DNA of 64,000 nt from Chryseobacterium culicis (GTDB lineage: Bacteria; Bacteroidota; Bacteroidia; Flavobacteriales; Weeksellaceae), in the NCBI RefSeq assembly GCF_002979755.1, contig NZ_PCPP01000001.1, positions 92,567-156,566 of the forward strand, given 5' to 3'. Below, piece by piece: positions 57,817 through 64,000 of this stretch (its first letter is position 1; each line of letters opens with the position of its first letter). The position numbers and the translations under genes are program-made. The notes beneath the pieces were generated by a model that saw only the letters and a list, made by a program, of their open reading frames with translations, was not told where the DNA came from and did no database searches.

Positions 57817-57965
57817 ATAATCAAGTGTCGTCTTAGAATCATACTTCGAGATTGAGTAAACATTGGGTCGCAGGTTCGAATCCTGCCTTTTCCCCAGAAA
57901 AGGAGAGGTAGCTCAGCAGGTAGAGCAAATGCACGGAAGATTCTGAAAAAAATTACCTTGATTGA
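57817..57965 (+). ncRNA. Y RNA Y2 with tRNA-like domain
   Basis: Lower stem AATCAAG/CTTGATT, TGTCGTCTT, upper AGAATC/GATTCT, then stem CATT/AATG, T arm GCAGG TTCGAAT CCTGC, acceptor CTTTTCC/GGAGAGG with a 5-nt linker, D arm GCTC/GAGC. Both Ro-stem helices differ from Y1 yet pair perfectly. Confidence 0.87.
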
Positions 57966-57968
57966 TAT

Positions 57969-58070
57969 AAAAGAGTGCCGTAGAAAAGGCCTACTTCGGT
58001 TTAATTTGGTTCGACTCCAGAAGGTCATGAAAGTGATCTTGTACAAGTCTTTTTGAATCTTGCCTCTTTT
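57969..58070 (+). ncRNA. Y RNA Y3, reduced tRNA-like domain
   Basis: Lower stem AAAAGAG/CTCTTTT, TGCCGTAG, upper AAAAGGC/GTCTTTT, CTACTTCGG, T arm TTTGG TTCGACT CCAGA, acceptor AAGGTCA/TGATCTT closed by TGAAAG. The D arm is missing. Confidence 0.75.
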
Positions 58071-58089
58071 TATTTTAAAATTAATAACA

Positions 58090-58929
58090 ATGGATATACC
58101 AAGTAATCTGACTGAATTTTTATACTGGGTCAAAGAAAGTACAGAAAAACTGTGGTCCGTAGATGATGAAAATTGTCCTAAAGGATTTTATAATGCCAGA
58201 TGGCAGGGGCTTTCTGAAGAGGAGATAGACCAGGTTGAAAGAAAATATGAGGTCAGTTTTACTTCTGAACATAGAGAGTTCCTAAAAATTCTTCATGCTA
58301 TCGACAAAAAAGAAATTGTTGAATATGAATATGAAGGAGAGTTGATTACAGAAGAATGTATTTTCTTTTATAATTGGCTTGAAAATGAAGAAGAGATTAC
58401 CGCTCAGACAAAATATTTTTATAAAGGGATATGGAATGATGTAATCGATGTCAATCATGTTTGGTTGAAATCCTGGGGAATCAAACCAAAATCAATTGAC
58501 AAAAAGAAGCAAATTTTTGATGAATGGTTTTCAAAACTCCCACAATTATTGCCCGTTAGAGATTCAGCATATGTTGTCAGCAATGAAAACTTAAAATGGA
58601 ATCCTGTAATAGGTGGTAGTGGCTCGGGTATTGTTATCGTAGGCTGGGATTTCAGAACTTATTTACTATATGAGTTAAGAGAGCATCTTAATATTTATAC
58701 AGATGTATATGATGAAGAAGATGAAAGGTTCTATCCTGAACTTATTGATGAAGTGCAAAAAATTAATAATGAAAATTTTAAGTATGATGAATCCAAAGAT
58801 ATTCCTTATTTGAAAGAAATGATTCTTTATTGGTCTTCCGGATGGAGTAGTTTTGGTTTAAGCTATCACCCTGAAAATGCCAGAGTTCATCCTATTGTTA
58901 AAACATATATAGCTGAAGAAGAAAAATAA
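58090..58929 (+). CDS. SMI1/KNR4 (SUKH) domain protein
   Basis: 279 aa from the ATG at 58090. YNARWQGLSEEEIDQVERKYEVSFTSEHREFLK is the SUKH opening (about 36-68), and IVGWDFRTYLLYELREH continues the fold. SUKH proteins are often immunity proteins against nuclease toxins, but many bacterial copies have other roles. It is embedded between Y RNAs Y3 and Y4, so cotranscription with them is likely. No toxin gene is adjacent. Confidence 0.75.
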   Translation: MDIPSNLTEFLYWVKESTEKLWSVDDENCPKGFYNARWQGLSEEEIDQVERKYEVSFTSEHREFLKILHAIDKKEIVEYEYEGELITEECIFFYNWLENEEEITAQTKYFYKGIWNDVIDVNHVWLKSWGIKPKSIDKKKQIFDEWFSKLPQLLPVRDSAYVVSNENLKWNPVIGGSGSGIVIVGWDFRTYLLYELREHLNIYTDVYDEEDERFYPELIDEVQKINNENFKYDESKDIPYLKEMILYWSSGWSSFGLSYHPENARVHPIVKTYIAEEEK

Positions 58930-58933
58930 AAAC

Positions 58934-59086
58934 AAACAAGTGCCGTAGAAAAATGTTACTTCGCTCATCACGACGGGGTCACGGGTTCGAATCCCGTCTC
59001 TTCCACAACAAAAAACACAGTCTATAATAGGAAGAGTAGCTCAGTTGGTTAGAGCACGACTACATTATTCGCGTATTGCCTTGTTT
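58934..59086 (+). ncRNA. Y RNA Y4 with tRNA-like domain
   Basis: Lower stem AAACAAG/CTTGTTT, TGCCGTAG, upper AATGT/ACATT, TACTTCGC, T arm ACGGG TTCGAAT CCCGT, acceptor CTCTTCC/GGAAGAG with a 25-nt linker between strands, D arm GCTC/GAGC. 3' strand ends in ATTGC, as in Y0a and Y3. Confidence 0.85.
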
Positions 59087-59157
59087 TCATAATATGAGAA
59101 ACCGGAAGTGGGACGTTGAAAGATTTCTTTGTATGATAATTTATATAATAACACCTT

Positions 59158-59961
59158 TTAGTCTAGATAATTATTTGATTTACCTGCGTTATTCCTTATT
59201 AAGTCCATTTCCTGTTTTGTCATTTCTCTATGAAGAAGTCCACCTACATTACTTACAGCATTATCTTTAGCATTTTGTCTTGCATTTGAAAATTTTTCGT
59301 AGGTTGTGGGAGCGTCATTTTTAAGAGGTATAATTTCCCGCTTTTCTTTTTTCAAATAAAATAATTCAAAAGAATATGTTTGTTTTTGATCTTCTAAGTA
59401 AATAACCAGCCCTGGAAGACCTTTGAAGGTATAAGGGCCTTCTGAAATTGGAATATCCAAGGTGTACCAGGCAGTAAGTTCCCTCATTCCATATTTACCG
59501 ATAGCTTTTTTACAATTATACCCATTTATTTTTTTTGTTTCATTCAATAAATTCCATTCAACTTTATTAGCTGGTTCAAATGAAAACAAATTTTTAAATA
59601 CTTTATCATAAACTTTTAGCTTGCCATCTCTTAGGAATACTTCCTGATTCATATTTACGCGTGGAACTTTTGAAAAATCAATATTAAGATTTCCTGAAGT
59701 AATATTGTTCATACTATTTTTTACAATGGCTTCTTTTAGTGAATCACTTTTTACCTTTTGATCACTTTTAAAAAGAGAAACATTATCTCCAATAAAAAGT
59801 GTCATTATTTCTTCTCTCTCACTCGATTTATTTGTTGAATCTTTGAGGAATTTAACATGATATTTACAAATCAAGTTAGAATAAAGAACAGTATTCTTGT
59901 CTTGTGAAAAAACAAAAATACTGTCCATCAAAATTATTATTAGCGAAAATATCTTTACCAT
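59158..59961 (-). CDS. GLPGLI family secreted protein, second copy
   Basis: 267 aa. Signal peptide residues 1-20 (MVKIFSLIIILMDSIFVFSQ), a YTFKGLPGLVIYLED signature (about residue 178) and an N-terminal YHVKFL. A typical GLPGLI protein. It follows the small Cys-rich secreted peptide gene by 13 nt on the minus strand. A peptide-plus-GLPGLI order is also seen at the Sdp-like locus (6786 and 1878), which invites a link between the family and secreted peptides. Confidence 0.9.
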   Translation of the reverse strand: MVKIFSLIIILMDSIFVFSQDKNTVLYSNLICKYHVKFLKDSTNKSSEREEIMTLFIGDNVSLFKSDQKVKSDSLKEAIVKNSMNNITSGNLNIDFSKVPRVNMNQEVFLRDGKLKVYDKVFKNLFSFEPANKVEWNLLNETKKINGYNCKKAIGKYGMRELTAWYTLDIPISEGPYTFKGLPGLVIYLEDQKQTYSFELFYLKKEKREIIPLKNDAPTTYEKFSNARQNAKDNAVSNVGGLLHREMTKQEMDLIRNNAGKSNNYLD

Positions 59962-59974
59962 TAAAGCTTAAATT

Positions 59975-60208
59975 TTAACCACAAAAATATTCATCCAATA
60001 AGGCCATATTATCCATTAGGCACTGTTCTCCCCAACTCGTACAATAAGAGTCTTGAATAGGAAATCCGCAAGATGTATGATATGTAACAGTTCCACACCA
60101 TTCAACTGCTTTTTGATCATTTTTTTCTTTAGCATTAAAAACACTTTCTTTGGCACTAACAAGACCAGTAACTCCAAAGGCTGCTAATACAATTAATTTT
60201 TTCATCAT
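59975..60208 (-). CDS. small Cys-rich secreted peptide
   Basis: 77 aa: signal peptide MMKKLIVLAAFGVTGLVSA, then a short acidic/basic spacer (about 20-35) and a C-terminal part with five Cys (WCGTVTYHTSCGFPIQ, SYCTSWGEQC, YFCG). The gene is 13 nt upstream of the GLPGLI gene, and a lanthipeptide dehydratase remnant lies beyond it. It may be a secreted peptide of bacteriocin type. Function is unknown. Confidence 0.75.
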   Translation of the reverse strand: MMKKLIVLAAFGVTGLVSAKESVFNAKEKNDQKAVEWCGTVTYHTSCGFPIQDSYCTSWGEQCLMDNMALLDEYFCG

Positions 60209-60459
60209 TGTCTAATTTTTTAAATTGTTTTTTTGTGATTGCAATCTTATGACAAGTATACAATTTAATTTTTATTGACAATTATGGATGTTTGTATTTG
60301 CTAAAACTTTGTTATTGTGTAGAATATGATGTAAATGAAACATATATTTAGCTTCATAATATTCTTTAATTTGCTTTAAACGCTAAAAATAAAAGTTCCA
60401 AAACTCGTTCGGGAATAGATAAAAAAAGCTCATTTTTTAGAATTTAAATATTATTTTGA

Positions 60460-60745
60460 TACTTTCTTTTAACCTCAAACGAAGAACATGCTTTTTCTGA
60501 GCACAATTTCCGTAATAATTTCCCCACATTTTCATTGATGGATTTAATAGATAGTTTTTCTTGTTGATTCTCAGAAATGATTTCAGCCATTATTGATGAC
60601 TTGATTCTTCTTCAAAATCATCATCAGATAAATGAATTATAAAATCTTTATTCCAATAAACTTTTTGTAATTTCTGGTTAAGGATAATTGGTGTCAGATT
60701 AAGTGTAAGCTGAATTTCTTTGTATCATAATTTTCTATAAAGTCA
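60460..60745 (-). pseudogene. lantibiotic dehydratase (LanB) fragment
   Basis: On the minus strand a broken frame reads INENVGKLLRKLCSEKA, matching the LanB part NASTGSSAGTLLGRFCSEKS at 9050-9110. Adjacent bases (60565-60700) match the 9120-9280 region, e.g. TTTCAGAAATGATTTCAGCCA in both. Frameshifts and stops interrupt it. It is a decayed copy of about 100 codons. Confidence 0.8.
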
Positions 60746-60808
60746 GAGTAATTTTCAGACTTTACGATCTTTCTTCTTTCCACTTCCAGCTTCTTTATAT
60801 GACTATTA

Positions 60809-60939
60809 TAAAGTGTCGTTAGGAAAAATTCATCGTAACGCAATCATGGGAGGAATAGCGAAGCCGGTCACTCCGGCAAGGTTATCCGGTTCGACTCCGG
60901 CAAACGTTTAGCCCGGTTTTTTCCTTATCATTACCTTTA
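60809..60939 (+). ncRNA. Y RNA candidate Y5, outlying
   Basis: Lower stem TAAAG/CTTTA, TGTCGTTA, upper GGAAAAA/TTTTTCC, TTCATCG, 3' strand TTATCATTAC. Between are GCCGG/CCGGC and CCGG TTCGACT CCGG (T-arm-like) hairpins. The inner domain does not fold as a clean permuted tRNA. Confidence 0.65.
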
Positions 60940-60954
60940 AAAAATGCCGGTAGA

Positions 60955-61293
60955 TTACTTACCGGCATTTTTCATTGTATCTTCAAGCTCTTCTTCAAAC
61001 ATCCCTTTCCATTTTGAAAGCGTAGTTCTGCTTATTTTATATTTTCTGGACATATAGCTTGTAGAATGACCGTGTTTTTTCTGATACTGCAGCAATTTTA
61101 GCATCGTTTGCCGGTCATACGTTTTGAGCTTTTGGTTTTCTCTGGACTGTTTGAACAGTTTCTCGTTGAACTTAAGTACATCCTCACTGGTATGAAGCTT
61201 TTCAAGAAGCTCTTTGACCTTTGGATCCTTTAGCTTTTCAGGATATTCCATTCTGAGCATATCCATATATATTTTCTTGTAATTCGGGCGCAT
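60955..61293 (-). CDS. HTH protein, transposase-like
   Basis: 112 aa. A C-terminal HTH (HGHSTSYMSRKYKISRTTLSKWKGMF) resembles the Psq/transposase orfA type. The rest is helical. It pairs with the next gene upstream (11 nt), which carries a similar HTH. Such pairs are common in Chryseobacterium and are not attached to a DDE transposase. They could be domesticated regulators. No inverted repeats mark an insertion sequence here. Confidence 0.75.
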   Translation of the reverse strand: MRPNYKKIYMDMLRMEYPEKLKDPKVKELLEKLHTSEDVLKFNEKLFKQSRENQKLKTYDRQTMLKLLQYQKKHGHSTSYMSRKYKISRTTLSKWKGMFEEELEDTMKNAGK

Positions 61294-61304
61294 GTCTTAT
61301 CTGT

Positions 61305-61733
61305 TTATCCGTTTGCATTGTCACCCTTCTGAAGCCATCTGTGGAGGGTACTTTTCGGAATGGAATATTCTTTAATGACTTCGCTTTGGGTCATCTCACC
61401 GGAAAGAATCCTTTTCATAATAAAGTCTTTGATTTCCTGAGTGTAAATGTTTTTTCTGAAGTAAGGCGTTTTTTCAGATTTCTGTTGGTTCTTGTTGATG
61501 GCAGACGGTGGAGCGTATAAAATCAAATGTGAGCTGTAGAGTCTGAAAAAATCGTATTCCAATAATTTGCTCCATCTTAAAAGAAGATCTGTATCCATTG
61601 ATCTGCTGTCATACATCATTTCGACAGCCTCTTCATCTTTACTCAAAAATTTGCATATCCTCTCTGCTGTTATTTCATTTTCATCAACCCTCTCCTTAAT
61701 AAATTTCCCAATATGGATTTCTTTATATAACAT
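61305..61733 (-). CDS. HTH protein of the MLYKEIHIGKFI type
   Basis: 142 aa. An N-terminal helical region (with WSKLLEYDFFRLYSSHLILYAPPS, a motif I recognise from Weeksellaceae) and a C-terminal HTH (MTQSEVIKEYSIPKSTLHRWLQK). Upstream of, and cotranscribed with, the 60955 gene. Possibly a transposon-derived or element-associated regulator. No target is visible. Confidence 0.78.
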   Translation of the reverse strand: MLYKEIHIGKFIKERVDENEITAERICKFLSKDEEAVEMMYDSRSMDTDLLLRWSKLLEYDFFRLYSSHLILYAPPSAINKNQQKSEKTPYFRKNIYTQEIKDFIMKRILSGEMTQSEVIKEYSIPKSTLHRWLQKGDNANG

Positions 61734-62353
61734 TTTTACTGAATATTGTTCTTTTGTTTAAACTTATATATAAAAAAACGAAAATAGGCGATATATATTA
61801 TTTTGCATAACAGGAAATAATTCACAAGAAATTGAAATTGATAAAAGATAGAACGTATGATTTAAGAATACTAAAATAGGTTTCATAAGACAATTCATCT
61901 TAGAAAACAGATTTATAATATACCAAACATCTTAAAAACAGGCGGGTAGGAATCACCTTAATCTACTTGGATATATTCTTTATTTTCAATGGGTTTTCTC
62001 TTCTTCTCTTCCAAACTTCTTTTCCTGCCATTTGTGTGAAATAATATATAACCTATTAAGGTTTTACATAATTCTATGAGTAAAAGCTATAGATAAATTG
62101 ATATACAGCTTTTTACACGATGAATTTTTAATTAGTACCAAATAATTGCTTATTCGCTTTCAAATGTAAACAAAAATAAGACGTAAAAATAGTTGAAAAT
62201 GTAAAAATCATACTTTATATATTTATTTTAATTAAAATTAACATATTATAAGAACCAATGTGTGAATTATTCAAGATGAGAGATGGGTCAGTGAAAAAAT
62301 CATAAAAAGAAAAAATTGTATACCATCGGGACAGTCCATACCTTTGCCTACCA
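61734..62353. other. 620-nt AT-rich intergenic region
   Basis: No gene or RNA recognised. Contains the promoter of the SulP gene at its right end. Confidence 0.5.
62316..62346 (+). promoter_or_regulatory. promoter of the SulP gene
   Basis: TTG at 62316-62318, 20-nt spacer, TACCTTTG at 62339-62346. The ATG is 7 nt after the -7 box, so the mRNA may be nearly leaderless. Confidence 0.65.
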
Positions 62354-63892
62354 ATGAAAAATACTATAAGCTTATTCGATTTTTCAAAAAAAATCAATTA
62401 TAAAAATGAACTGCTGGCTGGCTTTACTGTGGCTATGACAATGATTCCGGAATCTCTATCATTTGCGATTCTTGCTGGTTTGTCTCCACTTACAGGGTTG
62501 TATGCGGCTTTCATGATGGGACTTGTAACTGCAGTCTTGGGAGGACGTCCGGGAATGGTTTCCGGAGGAGCAGGAGCAACGATCGTGGTATTAATCGCCC
62601 TGATACAATCTCATGGAGTAGAATATCTTTTTGCCACTGTAGCCCTTGCAGGAATCCTTCAGATGATGGTAGGAATCTTTAAACTCGGAAAATTTGTGAG
62701 ACTGATTCCGCAGCCTGTTATGTATGGATTCCTGAACGGATTGGCCATTATTATTTTCATGGCTCAGGTGGAACAGTTCAAAATTACTGACAGCAGTGGA
62801 GCGGTAAGCTGGCTGCAGGGAATGCCTTTGTACATCATGGCGGGTTTAACTGCCCTCACGATTGCTATTGTCTATATTTTTCCAAAAATCACGAAAATTG
62901 TTCCTGCCTCTTTGGTGGCTATTATCATCATATTTGCTGTAGTTCTTGGGTTTAATATTCCAACAAAAACGGTTGCAGACATTGCCCATATCAGTGGAAA
63001 TCTTCCCAGTTTTCACATTCCCCAGATTCCTTTCTCCCTGGAAACTTTACAGATTATTTTTCCCTATGCCTTAATCATGGCCGGAGTAGGACTTATTGAA
63101 TCTCTTCTGACATTATCCATGGTGGATGAAATTACCAATACCAAAGGAAGCGCCAATAAAGAATCCGTAGCTCAGGGATTGGCTAATATTACCAATGGTT
63201 TCTTTGGCGGAATGGGTGGATGTGCGATGGTAGCACAGACTTTGGTGAATCTTAATGCAGGTTCAAGAGCAAGATTATCAGGGATTATTGCATCGCTGCT
63301 GATTTTGATCATTATTCTGTGTGGAGCACCGATTATAGAAAAAATTCCCATGGCTGCTCTGGTAGGAGTGATGATGATGGTTGCTATCAGTACGTTCCAG
63401 TGGGTATCCGTCAGGATTGTGAATAAAATGCCGAAGTCTGATATTTTTGTAGGAGTTACTGTAGCATTGATTACGGTGATTCTTCATAACCTGGCTTTAG
63501 CGGTTTTAGTAGGAGTTATCATTTCAGCATTGGTTTTTGCCTGGGATAATGCTAAAAGAATTAGGGCGAGAAAATATGTTGATGAAAACGGAATAAAGTA
63601 TTACGAAATATACGGACCTCTGTTTTTTGGTTCTGTGACAGCATTTACAGATAAATTTGATCCGATGAACGATCCGGAGCAGGTAGTTGTTGATTTTAAA
63701 GAAAGCCGTATTGTAGATATGAGTGCAATAGACGCTCTGGACAAGTTATCCAAACGCTATAAACAGGAAAATAAAATAGTACATCTGCGACATCTCAGTG
63801 AAGACTGCCGGAAGATCCTTAAAAATGCAGAAGCTGTAGTAGAAGTGAACATCCAGGAAGATCCAACCTATAAAGTGATGCCGGAAAAATAA
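62354..63892 (+). CDS. SulP family anion transporter with STAS domain
   Basis: 512 aa. MTMIPESLSFAILAGLSPLTGLYAAF (about 30-55) is the SulP signature, GGRPGMVSGGAGATIVV follows, and ten or more membrane helices run to about residue 400. The C-terminal STAS domain (YGPLFFGSVTAFTDKF, VVVDFKESRIVDMSAIDALD) is complete. It imports sulfate or bicarbonate-like anions. It is preceded by a good promoter and no operon partner is visible. The remainder of the window after it is noncoding. Confidence 0.93.
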   Translation: MKNTISLFDFSKKINYKNELLAGFTVAMTMIPESLSFAILAGLSPLTGLYAAFMMGLVTAVLGGRPGMVSGGAGATIVVLIALIQSHGVEYLFATVALAGILQMMVGIFKLGKFVRLIPQPVMYGFLNGLAIIIFMAQVEQFKITDSSGAVSWLQGMPLYIMAGLTALTIAIVYIFPKITKIVPASLVAIIIIFAVVLGFNIPTKTVADIAHISGNLPSFHIPQIPFSLETLQIIFPYALIMAGVGLIESLLTLSMVDEITNTKGSANKESVAQGLANITNGFFGGMGGCAMVAQTLVNLNAGSRARLSGIIASLLILIIILCGAPIIEKIPMAALVGVMMMVAISTFQWVSVRIVNKMPKSDIFVGVTVALITVILHNLALAVLVGVIISALVFAWDNAKRIRARKYVDENGIKYYEIYGPLFFGSVTAFTDKFDPMNDPEQVVVDFKESRIVDMSAIDALDKLSKRYKQENKIVHLRHLSEDCRKILKNAEAVVEVNIQEDPTYKVMPEK

Positions 63893-64000
63893 AAAAGGGG
63901 TCAATAAGTGAATTTTGCTACGCAAGTGAATAGTGAATTTTTGCAGTAGAGAAAAAATTGACGAGCGTCAGCGGATTGACGATTGACCATTCAAAATTCC

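Noticed and set aside
57762..58133. 123-aa open frame on the minus strand
   Set aside because: It is antisense to Y2 and Y3 and reads through the T arms. No coding support.
57629..59086. Circularly permuted tRNA genes (3' half before 5' half)
   Set aside because: The 3' half precedes the 5' half in three units, but the outer ends pair into a conserved bulged stem and Ro60 is adjacent. Bacterial Y RNAs have this topology, so no mature tRNA needs to be made.
60955..61733. Insertion sequence
   Set aside because: Only HTH proteins, no DDE catalytic domain, no terminal inverted repeats or target duplications seen.

Overview
The window is a chromosomal segment of a low-GC Bacteroidota bacterium, most likely Chryseobacterium or a close relative in the Weeksellaceae. 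The signs are GLPGLI-family secreted proteins, a Bacteroidota-type lanthipeptide leader, promoters of the TTG / TAnnTTTG type, few Shine-Dalgarno sequences, dispersed palindromic intergenic repeats, and housekeeping genes (rbfA, methylmalonyl-CoA epimerase, deoD, a SulP transporter) of that flavour. The assignment rests on pattern recognition only.

Layout. 1-1.65 kb: a cut FtsX/LolE-type permease, rbfA, a methylmalonyl-CoA epimerase and a CAT tRNA. 1.9-7.1 kb (minus strand): a bacteriocin-like locus with a secreted hydrophobic peptide precursor, SdpA-like and SdpB/HTTM-like maturation proteins, an ABC permease and ATPase, a four-helix membrane protein, a DCC oxidoreductase and a GLPGLI protein. 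7.4-12.9 kb (minus strand): a class I lanthipeptide-type cluster with a 55-aa precursor whose core has no Cys and no Ser, a secreted prolyl oligopeptidase, and LanB split into two proteins. A divergent membrane-bound TPR/AraC regulator follows. 15-19.7 kb holds PhoD, a membrane protein, a metallo-hydrolase and a duplicated lipoprotein.

19.9-60.9 kb is the unusual part: an RNA-metabolism island. It holds (i) a DUF434 PIN-like nuclease gene pair; (ii) an operon that mixes tRNA-like genes with an SDR-like protein, a beta-solenoid protein, a sirtuin and a TatD nuclease; (iii) a MoxR-vWA-beta-propeller (bpX-type) operon; (iv) an array of about 16 divergent tRNA genes, interrupted by a recurrent hairpin element, and followed by genes for a YkuK-type RNase H fold protein, a cyclic-phosphate receiver-like protein, an Rnl2 RNA ligase, an RNase Z-like nuclease, a metallophosphoesterase and two DEDDh exonucleases; (v) a HEAT-like/SWIM protein pair; (vi) a Ro60 (TROVE-vWA) gene followed by a tandem array of bacterial Y RNAs. 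I could fold seven candidate Y RNAs. All share a Ro-stem with the internal strand TGYCGT and variable, compensating helices. Three carry a permuted tRNA-like domain with D and T arms, one has a reduced version, and two have none.

Four promoters in this island (before the SDR/tRNA operon, Ro60, the first Y RNAs, and the small-ORF/Y-RNA unit) share a 19-bp inverted-repeat operator at exactly 13 nt from the -7 box. This argues for one regulon linking Ro60, Y RNAs and one tRNA-containing operon. I read the whole as a stress- or damage-induced RNA repair, RNA quality-control or tRNA-replacement system. That function is inference.

The right end has a GLPGLI protein, a Cys-rich secreted peptide, a LanB remnant, a transposase-like HTH pair and a SulP anion transporter.
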